Shown: positions 24,915 through 33,730 of the stretch, one piece after another
How the letters are laid out: each line of letters starts with the position of its first letter
How positions within the stretch are numbered: position 1 is the first letter of the stretch
Source: Candidatus Venteria ishoeyi
GTDB taxonomy: Bacteria; Pseudomonadota; Gammaproteobacteria; Beggiatoales; Beggiatoaceae
Length of the DNA: 64,000 nucleotides
Direction: 5' to 3'
Assembly: GCF_030378065.1 (NCBI RefSeq)
Contig: NZ_JAUCGJ010000011.1
Location: 36,127-100,126, forward strand
Notes under the pieces: model-generated
Seen by the model: only the letters and a program-made list of their open reading frames with translations
Database searches by the model: none
Told to the model about the DNA's origin: nothing
Translations under genes and position numbers: made by a program

Positions 24915-27222
24915 CTTTATCCTCCCCTGGTATTTGCTCTGCATAATCACATTCTTTCTGTGGACAGACTTTTTCCGTACCCCGGCGTTTGGTGGTTTTA
25001 ATGGTCAAAACCGGCCAGCCGCATTTAGGGCAGGGTTCTTTTAAGGGCGGGTTCCAGATGGCGTATTTACAATCTGGATAACGCGAGCAAGAATAAAAAA
25101 TCTTACCATAACGCGATTTTTTCTCCATCAGATTGGCTTGTTTGCATTCTGGACATTCTACGCCGGTATCTTTGGGTTTTTCCAGTGGCTCAATGTGTTT
25201 GCACTTGGGATAGGCGCTGCAACCGATAAATTTGCCATAACGGCCTAATTTGATGTGCAACGCTGAATCACATTTTGGACAGGTGCGGCCTTCCACCACT
25301 TCCGGTTCGTTGGAGGATTCCGTGCCATCCATGTTGCGGGTGTATTTGCACTCCGGGTAATTGGTGCAACCGATAAACTTACCGCGTTTACCCAAACGTA
25401 TCGATAAGGGGCTGTCGCATTCCGGGCATTTTTCATCGAGTTCTTCATGGGTGACATCTTTGCGCTGTACCGATTCGGTTTTATCCTTAATCAGCTTGTC
25501 AAATTTGGTCCAGAAGCGCTTCAGCAGCGGTACCCATTCCTGCTCACCGCGTGACACGGCATCGAGTTCATCTTCCAGTTTTGCGGTGAATTTATAATCC
25601 ACGTACTGGGAAAAATGTTCAGTGAGAAATTTATTCACAATACGCCCGACATCGGTGGGGATAAAACGTTTTTTATCCAGTTCCACGTATTCACGGTTTT
25701 GCAGGGTGGAAATAATGCTGGCATAGGTGGAAGGGCGGCCAATGCCATGTTCTTCCAGGGTTTTAATTAAACGTGCTTCAGAATAACGCGGTGGTGGCTC
25801 GGTAAAATGCTGATCGGCGCGTATGCCCAGCAAATCAATTTCTTCGCCTTCTTTTAAGGGTGGCAGCAAACGCTCTTCATCATCAGGTTTTTTATCGTCA
25901 TCCATGCCTTCCATGTAAACCTGACGGAAACCGGGTTTAGCGAGTACGGAGCCGGTAGCGCGAAAGTTATTACCTTCACCGCAGCTTAAATCTATTGCCA
26001 CCATATTTAAGGTGGCGTGAACCATCTGACAGGCAACGGTACGTCGCCAAATCAGGGTGTAAAGTTTGAGTTGCTCAGGTTTAAGGCGATCTTTAATTTC
26101 ATCCGGGTGGCGCAAGGCTGAAGTCGGGCGAATTGCCTCATGCGCTTCCTGGGCATTTTTGGATTTGGTCTTAAAGGCACGCGGATTTTTGGGCAGGCTT
26201 TCTGCGCCATAGCGTTGAGTAATCACATTACGCAACTCATCCACGGCTTCCTGTGCCAGATTCACCGAGTCGGTACGCATATAGGTGATTAAACCCACCG
26301 CGCCATCACCTGTATCAATGCCTTCATAGAGTTGCTGGGCAATCGACATGGTGCGCTGCGCGGTAAAACCCAGTTTACGTGCGGCTTCCTGTTGCAGGGT
26401 TGAAGTAATAAACGGCGGTGAAGGTTGCTGGCGACGCTGTTTCTTTTCAACTTTGTTTACAGTCAGTTTGCCATTGGCTGTCGCCAGTAAGCTGTCACGC
26501 GCACCATGTGCCAGTTCTTCACTGTTTAAGCTAAACTGGCTGACTTTTTTACCACTATAAAGATTCAGCTTGCCAATAAATGGCAAGGATTGTTTTTTAC
26601 CCTTTTTCTTGGGTTCCTGTACGTCAGCATCAACTGTCCAGTATTCTTTGGGTTTGAACTTTTCGATTTCTTCTTCGCGCTCGACAATCAAACGCAGCGC
26701 CGGACTCTGCACACGGCCTGCGGACAAACCACGGCGAATTTTTTTCCACAGCAGTGGCGAGAGATTAAACCCCACCAGATAATCCAATGCCCGCCGCGCT
26801 TGCTGGGCATTGATTAAATCCATTGACAAGTCACGGGGATTGGCGACCGCATCATTAATCGCCTGTTTGGTGATCTCGTGAAATACTACCCGTTTAACCA
26901 GCTTGTCGTTGAGCAAACCCCGATCTTTGAGTAATTCGTATAAGTGCCAGGAAATCGCTTCACCTTCGCGATCCGGGTCAGTTGCCAGATACAGGGCATC
27001 AGCCGCTTTCATTGCTTTGCTGATGGAAGAGACATGGCGAGCATTTTTTTCAATCAGCTCATATTTCATAGCAAAATCATGCTCAGTATCCACTGCGCCA
27101 TTTTTGGGCAGCAAATCCCGCACATGACCATAAGAGGCCATGACTTCAAAACCCTTGCCAAGATATTTTTTAATGGTTTTCGCTTTAGCGGGCGATTCCA
27201 CAATAACCAGATGTTTGCTCAT
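24895..27222 (-). CDS. topA: DNA topoisomerase I
   Basis: A 775-residue type IA topoisomerase that relaxes negative supercoils. The TOPRIM domain opens the protein (VIVESPAKAKTI, TDPDREGEAIS). The catalytic tyrosine is Y314 in LITYMRTDS. Four C-terminal zinc ribbons follow (CPECDSPL, CPKCDSAL, CPECKQAN, CPKCGWPV), as in gammaproteobacterial TopA, though the E. coli protein is about 90 residues longer. Its last codons overlap the start of the antitoxin gene. It lies downstream of smg and dprA, a common order. Confidence 0.97.
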   Translation of the reverse strand: MSKHLVIVESPAKAKTIKKYLGKGFEVMASYGHVRDLLPKNGAVDTEHDFAMKYELIEKNARHVSSISKAMKAADALYLATDPDREGEAISWHLYELLKDRGLLNDKLVKRVVFHEITKQAINDAVANPRDLSMDLINAQQARRALDYLVGFNLSPLLWKKIRRGLSAGRVQSPALRLIVEREEEIEKFKPKEYWTVDADVQEPKKKGKKQSLPFIGKLNLYSGKKVSQFSLNSEELAHGARDSLLATANGKLTVNKVEKKQRRQQPSPPFITSTLQQEAARKLGFTAQRTMSIAQQLYEGIDTGDGAVGLITYMRTDSVNLAQEAVDELRNVITQRYGAESLPKNPRAFKTKSKNAQEAHEAIRPTSALRHPDEIKDRLKPEQLKLYTLIWRRTVACQMVHATLNMVAIDLSCGEGNNFRATGSVLAKPGFRQVYMEGMDDDKKPDDEERLLPPLKEGEEIDLLGIRADQHFTEPPPRYSEARLIKTLEEHGIGRPSTYASIISTLQNREYVELDKKRFIPTDVGRIVNKFLTEHFSQYVDYKFTAKLEDELDAVSRGEQEWVPLLKRFWTKFDKLIKDKTESVQRKDVTHEELDEKCPECDSPLSIRLGKRGKFIGCTNYPECKYTRNMDGTESSNEPEVVEGRTCPKCDSALHIKLGRYGKFIGCSAYPKCKHIEPLEKPKDTGVECPECKQANLMEKKSRYGKIFYSCSRYPDCKYAIWNPPLKEPCPKCGWPVLTIKTTKRRGTEKVCPQKECDYAEQIPGEDKDANDPH

Positions 27223-27283
27223 AGTGTCCAGAAAATTAAAATGTCACGTTTATATTAATGCAGGCGATGTTACGCACCCTGAA

Positions 27284-27772
27284 TCAATGCAGGCAGTTTG
27301 GGGTTTCGTCATACACCAGTTTTTCCATCCAGGAAAAACCCTCTTCCAAGCCCGGCTGGTTAAACAATACCATTAAACAAACCCATTTGAGTTGGTCTAA
27401 ATTGATTTCTTCATTATCCAGTGCCATTGCACGATCAATGATCAGTTCCCGTGTTTCATGATCAAGCACGTCCATTTGCTCCAGAAATAATAAAAATCCC
27501 CGGGATTGAGTGCTTAGCCGTGCAATTTCATTGGGGTGAAACAGGCGAATACTACTGATTTCATGTAAGCTCATGCCATTTTCAGCACGGCTCTGGGTTT
27601 GGCGATCAGCTAATACTTCCAACCAGTCAAAGGCTTTATTAATCTCCTGCTCAGAAAAACCCGCCCCACTCAGCTCATCTTTGAGCATTTCGTGATCCAT
27701 CTGTATCTGGGATTCTTCGTCAGCATAATGCTCAAACAGATACATTAAGATGTCTATCGTATTCTCTTTCAT
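27284..27772 (-). CDS. smg: Smg family (DUF494) protein
   Basis: A 162-residue conserved protein found next to dprA in most gammaproteobacteria. It starts MKENTIDILMYLFEHY and ends with the characteristic MEKLVYDETPN. Largely alpha-helical and acidic, with no membrane segment. Its biochemical role is not established. I chose the ATG at 27772 with AAGGAAAA upstream; a longer frame to 27805 overlaps dprA and is unlikely. The start is 10 bases after dprA. Confidence 0.93.
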   Translation of the reverse strand: MKENTIDILMYLFEHYADEESQIQMDHEMLKDELSGAGFSEQEINKAFDWLEVLADRQTQSRAENGMSLHEISSIRLFHPNEIARLSTQSRGFLLFLEQMDVLDHETRELIIDRAMALDNEEINLDQLKWVCLMVLFNQPGLEEGFSWMEKLVYDETPNCLH

Positions 27773-27782
27773 ATTATTTTCC

Positions 27783-28985
27783 TTATGTAATACGAATATA
27801 GCCACCGGGAGCGCTATCGACCTTACCCTGCAACTCTAATATTAATAGCATGGAGGAAACTGCATCCGCCGTCAATCCTGAACGCTCAATCAAACTGTCC
27901 ACCGGAACAGGTTCACCTATGACCATAACCGCTAATAATTGGCTATATTTTTCTTCATCTTTATTTAAGATGTTGTTTTCTAAGTTTGTTTTCTCTGGTT
28001 CAGATAATGGCGCTGGCTCATTAACAGTCTGATTTTGTGTTGTAGCAGGTATTGATGCTAATGGTGGCGCGAACAACGCCAGTTCTTCAACAATATCTTC
28101 TGCTGTTTCCACCAGCTTAACGCCTTCCTTAATCAGTGCATGACAGCCTTTTGCTAAAGGATTATGAATGGAACCGGGAATTGCAAACACTTCCCTTCCC
28201 TGTTCAGCCGCCTGTCTGGCGGTAATCAAAGAGCCACTGTGTAAAGTGGCTTCCACCACCAGCGTACCCAGCGACAAGCCACTGATAATACGGTTGCGGC
28301 GGGGGAAGTTACCACTACGGGGCGTGATGCCGGGGAAAAATTCAGAAACAATCACACCCTGCTGACAGATACGGCTGTATAAATCACGATGACGCAGCGG
28401 ATAAACCTTATCCGGCCCGGTTCCCAATACAGCGACAGTTGCTCCGGTTGCTGATAAGGCTCCACGATGACTGGCCCCATCAATACCAAATGCCATGCCA
28501 CTGGTAATCACCCAGCCTAATTGGGCGAGATGATGAGCGAAATCCTGCGCGGTTTCCTCGCCGCCACGACTGGGGTTACGACTACCCACCATCGCCAATT
28601 GTGGACGACTCAATAAATCTGGATTACCCTGACCAAATAAAATCGGTGGCGGATCATGAATTTCCCGTAACTGCGCCGGATAACGCGGATCATCCCAGGT
28701 CAGCAAAAAACGTTTTTGATGTCCATTTAACCAAGTGAAATCAGCATCCACCGCCTGCCAGTTGGGCTTTTCCAAAGCCGCCAACAAGCGTCCACGCATA
28801 CCTGCTTCCATCCAACTGCTGCGCCCTGCGGTTAATAGCGCTCTGGGGCTGGAAAACTGCTTGAGTAATTTGGCAAATACCACGGGGCCAACGTGGGGTG
28901 TATGTAATAAAGCCAACCAATAAGGCCATTCGTCTGCAATCGTTGCCGTTATATGAGGGGCTTTTGCAATAGAACTGACTGTCAT
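27783..28985 (-). CDS. dprA: DNA processing protein DprA
   Basis: A 400-residue protein that loads RecA onto incoming single-stranded DNA during natural transformation. The central Rossmann-like DNA-binding domain carries AMVGSRNPSRGG, SGMAFGIDGASHRGAL, AVLGTGPDKVYP and RNRIISGLS. A proline-rich linker leads to the C-terminal winged helix (about 345-400, ending GGYIRIT). The start codon overlaps the stop of the LysM gene (TAATG). Confidence 0.95.
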   Translation of the reverse strand: MTVSSIAKAPHITATIADEWPYWLALLHTPHVGPVVFAKLLKQFSSPRALLTAGRSSWMEAGMRGRLLAALEKPNWQAVDADFTWLNGHQKRFLLTWDDPRYPAQLREIHDPPPILFGQGNPDLLSRPQLAMVGSRNPSRGGEETAQDFAHHLAQLGWVITSGMAFGIDGASHRGALSATGATVAVLGTGPDKVYPLRHRDLYSRICQQGVIVSEFFPGITPRSGNFPRRNRIISGLSLGTLVVEATLHSGSLITARQAAEQGREVFAIPGSIHNPLAKGCHALIKEGVKLVETAEDIVEELALFAPPLASIPATTQNQTVNEPAPLSEPEKTNLENNILNKDEEKYSQLLAVMVIGEPVPVDSLIERSGLTADAVSSMLLILELQGKVDSAPGGYIRIT

Positions 28986-30037
28986 TAAGGCAGATTCACT
29001 TCATCACCCACATAAATGGTGCGCGTGATTTTTTGCACCAGGGCAAAACTGACGCTTTCAAAGACCTTAAATAATAAAATCCGGCCCGCTTTTATGCTGG
29101 GTAAAATCAATTCATCCCCGGTAACGGGATCTTTGATCTGATCGCCACCGCGATAAACGGCTAATAAATCACCACGCTGCATATTATCGCGTTGACCTTT
29201 ATTCAACACCACAACCTGATACTGACCAATTTGGGTCATGCCATTGACTACCGCAATAATCCGGGCATCTTCAATATAATCCGGTGCGCTGGGAATAAAG
29301 TCCTCTTCAAATTCCCTTTCCGGCAAGCTTAATAAACGATCACCCTGGCGAATATCCTGCTTGGCGGAGGTGATATTTAAAGTTGCGATGACGCCTGGTT
29401 TTGTTAAACGCCCTTCTCCCAGATAGACGGCTTCATAAGCCAGTACATCATCAGTTACCGGGTCGCGGTATTCCTGCCCCCGGCGCACAATCAAATAAGC
29501 CTGACCTTTCTGCTCTTCTTCCAAATTGCGTATATAAACCTGATCGCCGGTACTCATCAGCAATTGTTCATTGGCATTGGCAATAACATAAGGCGCTGTT
29601 TCCAGCTCATCGGCTTCTACCACCACCGGGCGAAATAAAAACTGTTGAATAGAACCTAAGGGAATTTTGGGAATAGCACGGGTTGTCCGGGTTGGAATGA
29701 CACCCGGTCTGAGTTTGACCACGCGATTGCGTTTAATCTGAAATGCCGGTTTCCCCGCATGTTGCACCAAACTGATTTCATCACCCGGATATAAAGATGG
29801 CGTATCAGGCAACCAGGCATTTTCCATCAACCAGGGTTTATCCACAAAAACATCCACGATATCCAATACCGTATCATTTTTTTTCACAACATAGGTTTCG
29901 GGATAGTTCGGCTTTAAGACTGTATTTTCATCAATGGTGACAATATAAGCCGAAACGACTGGTGAAATCAGTATAAATATCAGTGAAAAAACCAGATATA
30001 TACTATTTTTAAATGATGATGTGGAAGCGGCAGACAT
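28985..30037 (-). CDS. Exported LysM-domain protein
   Basis: A 350-residue protein of the family encoded just upstream of dprA in many gammaproteobacteria. The N-terminal hydrophobic stretch (about 13-31) is a signal or anchor. A LysM module (about 48-95: YVVKKNDTVLDIVDVFVDKPW and PSLYPGDEIS) binds peptidoglycan glycans. The rest is beta-rich with repeated LGEGRLTKPG-like segments and no catalytic motif that I recognise. Transcribed with dprA and smg. Confidence 0.88.
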   Translation of the reverse strand: MSAASTSSFKNSIYLVFSLIFILISPVVSAYIVTIDENTVLKPNYPETYVVKKNDTVLDIVDVFVDKPWLMENAWLPDTPSLYPGDEISLVQHAGKPAFQIKRNRVVKLRPGVIPTRTTRAIPKIPLGSIQQFLFRPVVVEADELETAPYVIANANEQLLMSTGDQVYIRNLEEEQKGQAYLIVRRGQEYRDPVTDDVLAYEAVYLGEGRLTKPGVIATLNITSAKQDIRQGDRLLSLPEREFEEDFIPSAPDYIEDARIIAVVNGMTQIGQYQVVVLNKGQRDNMQRGDLLAVYRGGDQIKDPVTGDELILPSIKAGRILLFKVFESVSFALVQKITRTIYVGDEVNLP

Positions 30038-30350
30038 CCTGTTTTCCTTGAAATATTTAAATTATAGGTGTTACGCAAAAAACACTTTTTGCTTCACACT
30101 GATTTTGGGTCAGTTTGAATCAGTCACAGAGGCAAACCAAAGATAAGTGGATGCGTAACATCAGTTAAATAATGTTGCTATAAACTATAACTAAAATTAT
30201 GCGCTAGTGCTATATTTTTACGCAACCTGAGTTCAATTTAGGCTTCATTCATCGCTGGTGGCGATGAAAGCCGCCAAAATCTCACGCTGAGTTCTTGATG
30301 GCGCGTACTGGATTTTAGTCATTTTGGAGAAAAAAACTGATATCGAACTA
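30038..30350. other. Gene-free region with one copy of the GAGTTCGAT-type hairpin
   Basis: A gap of 313 bases. At about 30226-30305 it holds a member of the degenerate hairpin family: ACCTGAGTTC, then GCTTCATTCATCGC pairing with GCGATGAAAGC, then CTCACGCTGAGTTC. The rest is AT-rich and probably carries the promoter of the LysM-dprA-smg operon. No gene is seen. Confidence 0.6.
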
Positions 30351-31529
30351 TTATTGGTATACCGCCAACGCAGCCTTCACCGCCACACCCGCATCCAGTG
30401 ACAAGCCCTGACCAAGCAAAACCGATTCCAGACTGTTAAGACAGAATAAAACATTACGTTTTCTACTAGCGTATCCCATCAAACCAATGCGCCAGATTTT
30501 GCCTGCCATCGGCCCTAAACCTGCGCCAATTTCCAAATCATAATCATTTAACAGCGTGCTGCGTACCTGTGCTTCATCCACGCCCTCTGGAATGGCAACC
30601 GCATTCAGTTGTGGCAGGCGGTCGGTGCTATCCACGACAAACTGTATACCCATCACTTCCAGACCTGCGCGCAACGCCTGATGATTTTGTTCGTGGCGGC
30701 TCCAGGCATTTTCCAGGCCCTCTTCCTCCAACATGCGCAGGCTTTCATGCAAGGCATACAAGCTGTTGACGGGCGCAGTGTGATGATAGCTGCGCTTACT
30801 CTGGCTGCCCCAATAACCCATCACCAAATTCATATCCAAAAACCAGCTCTGTACCGGGGTCTTGCGTCCACTAATCACGCTTTGCGCACATTCATTGAAA
30901 CTGACAGGCGACAAACCCGGCACACAGGATAAACACTTCTGAGTACCGGAATACACTGCGTCTATACCCCATTCATCAATTTCAACCGGGGTGCCTGCCA
31001 ATGAAGTCACCGCGTCCATAATGCTCATAACCCCTTGCTTTTGTGCCAGCCCAGCAATGGCTCTGGCATCGGATTGAACGCCAGTTGAGGTTTCGGCATG
31101 AACAAAAGCTAAAGCTTTGGCGTCAGGATGCTGCTTTAAGCTGGCTTCAACCTTATTCAAATCAATGGCTTTACCCCATTCATCTTCCACCATAATCGTC
31201 TCGGCACCACAGCGCAGCGCATTTTCTTTCATGCGTCCGCCAAACACACCGTTTTGACAAATAATCACCTTATCACCGGGTTCCAGCAAATTAACAAAAC
31301 AGGCTTCCATACCGCTAGAACCGGGGCCGGAAATCGGCAGCGTCAGCACATTTTGGGTTTGAAACGCCATTTGTAACAAGCTTTTGATTTCTTCCATCAT
31401 GCCGATAAATAAGGGATCAAGGTGTCCAATAGTCGGTTTAGCCATTGCCAGTAATACGCGATGGTGAATATCAGAAGGGCCTGGCCCCATTAAAGTTCTT
31501 TGTGGTGGTGAAAAAGCATGTGTTGACAT
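30351..31529 (-). CDS. Alanine/serine-glyoxylate aminotransferase family
   Basis: A 392-residue fold-type I PLP enzyme of class V. It transfers an amino group from serine or alanine to glyoxylate, making glycine. The cofactor lysine is K198 in YSGTQKCLSC. The substrate pocket segments LMGPGPSDIHHRVL and TLPISGPGSSGMEA, and the PLP-binding DAVTSLAGTPVEIDEWGIDA, are present. Length fits. In an autotroph this step belongs to photorespiratory glycolate salvage, which would fit the LrgAB pair 2 kb away, but this is inference. Confidence 0.9.
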   Translation of the reverse strand: MSTHAFSPPQRTLMGPGPSDIHHRVLLAMAKPTIGHLDPLFIGMMEEIKSLLQMAFQTQNVLTLPISGPGSSGMEACFVNLLEPGDKVIICQNGVFGGRMKENALRCGAETIMVEDEWGKAIDLNKVEASLKQHPDAKALAFVHAETSTGVQSDARAIAGLAQKQGVMSIMDAVTSLAGTPVEIDEWGIDAVYSGTQKCLSCVPGLSPVSFNECAQSVISGRKTPVQSWFLDMNLVMGYWGSQSKRSYHHTAPVNSLYALHESLRMLEEEGLENAWSRHEQNHQALRAGLEVMGIQFVVDSTDRLPQLNAVAIPEGVDEAQVRSTLLNDYDLEIGAGLGPMAGKIWRIGLMGYASRKRNVLFCLNSLESVLLGQGLSLDAGVAVKAALAVYQ

Positions 31530-31547
31530 GATTTATTCCTAATATAC

Positions 31548-31738
31548 GAGTTCGATACCCGCTTCATTCAGCGCAAACGGTGCTGAAAACCGCTGATATC
31601 TCACGCTAGGTTATTGGTGGTAACTGAGTTCGATACCCGCTTCATTCAGCGCAAACGGCGCTGAAAACCGCTGATATCTCATGCTAGGTTATTGGTGGTA
31701 ACTGAGTTCGATGTAAGTTTCATTCAGAAGCTGTTGAT
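31548..31738 (+). repeat. 78-bp direct tandem repeat, two full units and a partial third
   Basis: Units at 31548-31625 and 31626-31703 are almost identical (two or so differences), and a third unit starts at 31704 and decays after about 30 bases. Each unit starts GAGTTCGATACCC, carries a small hairpin (CAGCG...CGCTG) and ends GGTTATTGGTGGTAACT. It is the best-preserved stretch of the family scattered in other gaps. It lies directly upstream of the aminotransferase gene. Confidence 0.85.
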
Positions 31739-31759
31739 AGGGAACGGTCTGTAAATAAC

Positions 31760-31922
31760 TAAGGAGTGAGGATGAAATAAATGCAGAAACTGGGCGCAGG
31801 ATTTTTATTCATTTTCAAGGCGTGAAAACAGGCGCATAGCAAGCTATGTAACTGTTTTCACAACGCAGAAAATGGAGGAAAAGACCAGCCAGGTTGCTGA
31901 AGTTATAAAATTCTCACTCCTA
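31760..31922 (-). mobile_element. Foldback (MITE-like) element, copy D, inverted
   Basis: A fourth copy of the 162-bp foldback element, in the opposite orientation to copies A to C. It begins TAAGGAGTGAGGATG and ends ATTCTCACTCCTAA. Its central palindrome is intact. It sits between the 78-bp repeats and iscX. Confidence 0.8.
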
Positions 31923-31980
31923 ATACAAGGTTAATGCTATTTTCTGTGACAAAAATTGCCTGAGTATTCGGTGTCCTGTA

Positions 31981-32013
31981 GGGATAGCACCCCTTCGAGG
32001 GGGTGTTATCCCT
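31981..32013 (-). terminator. Hairpin after iscX
   Basis: GGGATAGCACCCC pairs with GGGGTGTTATCCC around a short loop, 4 bases beyond the iscX stop. No U-run follows. It shares its GGGATAAC arm with the second hairpin after grxD. It may act as a terminator or an mRNA 3'-end stabiliser. Confidence 0.5.
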
Positions 32014-32016
32014 TTG

Positions 32017-32217
32017 CTAATCCTGCTCATCAATCCAGGCCATTTGTATGGCTTCCAGGATTTTCTCCCCGGCATGCTTGGGATCATCTTCAAATTCTTC
32101 AAGTTCAAGCACCCGCTGATACAAATCAGGAAAACTGATTGTTTGCGGGTCGGTATCGGGATACTTCTCAGTAAGTGAAATTGCAATATCCTGAATGTCC
32201 AGCCATTTTAATTGCAT
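32017..32217 (-). CDS. iscX: Iron-sulfur assembly accessory protein IscX
   Basis: A 66-residue acidic protein that binds IscS and iron and tunes cluster assembly. The family features are clear: start MQLKWLDIQDIA, a central YPDTDPQTISFPDLY, then DDPKHAGEKILEAIQMAWIDE. It is usually the last gene of the isc operon after fdx. Here it stands alone, between foldback copy D and the prmA leader, so it must have its own promoter. Confidence 0.93.
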   Translation of the reverse strand: MQLKWLDIQDIAISLTEKYPDTDPQTISFPDLYQRVLELEEFEDDPKHAGEKILEAIQMAWIDEQD

Positions 32218-32380
32218 AACAAAATCCTCATTAGTATTATCATACTGTTTTTACCTGAAAAATTATAATCGTATGAGATGACAGAAATTACAAGTGGCTT
32301 TCAGTACTTTTAATATTGAAAAACTTGCCATTTTATACCAGTTTACGCCATACTAAGTGGCAGAATTTTTAATATCTCTA

Positions 32381-32413
32381 AGACCTTCCAGGTTTTGAAA
32401 ACCTGGAAGGTCT
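32381..32413. repeat. 33-bp palindrome, second copy
   Basis: AGACCTTCCAGGTTTT, one G, then AAAACCTGGAAGGTCT. It is the same element as at 8981-9014 apart from the centre. It lies just upstream of the prmA start, where a hairpin in the mRNA could affect translation. Confidence 0.7.
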
Positions 32414-32455
32414 AAAACCCATCAATCAATGGATGCGCCCTGCGCTGCTAATCTT

Positions 32456-33352
32456 ATGCCCTGGTTACAAATTCGCCTGGAAGTGGAACAAACACAAGTT
32501 GATGCCTTATCTGATTTACTTAGCGAAGCAGGCGCATTATCTGTCACCATGCAAGATGCCGCCGATCAACCCTTGTACGAACCGCCACCGGGAGAAACAC
32601 CGATTTGGTCGCACACGCAGGTGATTGGCTTATTTGAAGCAGACACCAAGCAAGATGATTTATTAGACCAGTTGCGTGTACAGTGGGGGAAAGAACTGCC
32701 ACCGTTAAAGTTTGAGGACATACCGGATCAGGATTGGGTACGCAATTCCATTGCTGATTTTAAGCCCATGCAGTTTGGTAAAAAACTGTGGATATGTCCA
32801 AGCTGGCACCAACCACCCCAGGCGGACGCGGTAAATATTCTGCTCGACCCCGGTCTTGCGTTTGGTACCGGTACTCATCCTACAACGGCTTTGTGTCTGC
32901 AATGGCTGGATGACAAAGCCGACTGGTTGGCACAAAAAACGGTGATTGATTATGGTTGTGGTTCCGGTATTTTAGGCGTTGCTGCCTTAAAACTGGGTGC
33001 CAAAGTCGTATGGGGCGTGGATAACGATCCGCAAGCGCTGGTATCAACGCGGGATAATGCGGAAAAAAATACGGTCAGCACAAATTTTCACACCTGCCTG
33101 CCTGAGCAATTGCCCGCAGATGTCAGTGGACAGGCAGATTTAATCCTCGCCAATATTCTGGCAAACCCTTTGTGCGAGCTTGCACCACATTTGCTGAGTT
33201 TATGTAAACCTGGTGGTTTTCTGGTTTTATCCGGCATTTTGGATACACAAATCGATTCCATTCAGCAAGCCTATGGCAGCCAGCTACAGCGTATAGATAT
33301 TGCGCAACAAGAAGAATGGATGCGGGTTTCCGGCACCAAGCCCAGCGCATAA
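32456..33352 (+). CDS. prmA: Ribosomal protein L11 methyltransferase
   Basis: A 298-residue SAM-dependent enzyme that trimethylates L11. An N-terminal substrate-binding domain opens with PWLQIRLEVEQ. The signature LDPGLAFGTGTHPTT is followed by the SAM motif VIDYGCGSGILGVAALKLGA and the catalytic loop LILANILANPL. I chose the ATG at 32456 because PrmA proteins start MPW; the ATG at 32429 would add nine residues. Neither start has a strong ribosome-binding site. Confidence 0.95.
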   Translation: MPWLQIRLEVEQTQVDALSDLLSEAGALSVTMQDAADQPLYEPPPGETPIWSHTQVIGLFEADTKQDDLLDQLRVQWGKELPPLKFEDIPDQDWVRNSIADFKPMQFGKKLWICPSWHQPPQADAVNILLDPGLAFGTGTHPTTALCLQWLDDKADWLAQKTVIDYGCGSGILGVAALKLGAKVVWGVDNDPQALVSTRDNAEKNTVSTNFHTCLPEQLPADVSGQADLILANILANPLCELAPHLLSLCKPGGFLVLSGILDTQIDSIQQAYGSQLQRIDIAQQEEWMRVSGTKPSA

Positions 33353-33364
33353 ATCCGGTGGCGC

Positions 33365-33730
33365 ATGAATTTTATCAATGGCATAACCATCTTGCTGCTG
33401 TATCAGCTTATCGGTGAAATCAGCGTCTTATTATTAAAAATTCCCGTACCCGGCCCCGTGGTGGGCATGTTGCTGCTGTTTCTGAGCCTGTTGCTGCGTC
33501 ATAAACTGGCGGAGTCACTGGCAACCAGCAGCAATGCTTTGTTAACTCACTTACCCCTGCTGTTTGTACCTGCCGGTGTTGGGGTGATGGTACATTTCCA
33601 GCGGCTACAAAATGAGTGGCTGCCTATTACCCTGGCTTTAATTTTCAGCACTGTGATTACGCTGATAATAACGGCAGGTATCATGCGTATGAGTCAGCGA
33701 CTTTTATTAAAAAACGACAAAAATGATTGA
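33365..33730 (+). CDS. LrgA/CidA-family membrane protein
   Basis: A 121-residue inner-membrane protein with four hydrophobic segments. Family marks: LLYQLIGE near the start, VPGPVVGMLLLFLSLL, and LLFVPAGVGVMVH. It works with LrgB. Classically described as holin-like, LrgAB pairs and their plant plastid homologue are now linked to pyruvate, glycolate or glycerate transport. It overlaps the next gene by 8 bases. Confidence 0.9.
   Translation: MNFINGITILLLYQLIGEISVLLLKIPVPGPVVGMLLLFLSLLLRHKLAESLATSSNALLTHLPLLFVPAGVGVMVHFQRLQNEWLPITLALIFSTVITLIITAGIMRMSQRLLLKNDKND

Noticed and set aside
31548..31738. CRISPR array
   Set aside because: The 78-base units are repeated in full without unique spacers, and no cas gene is near.
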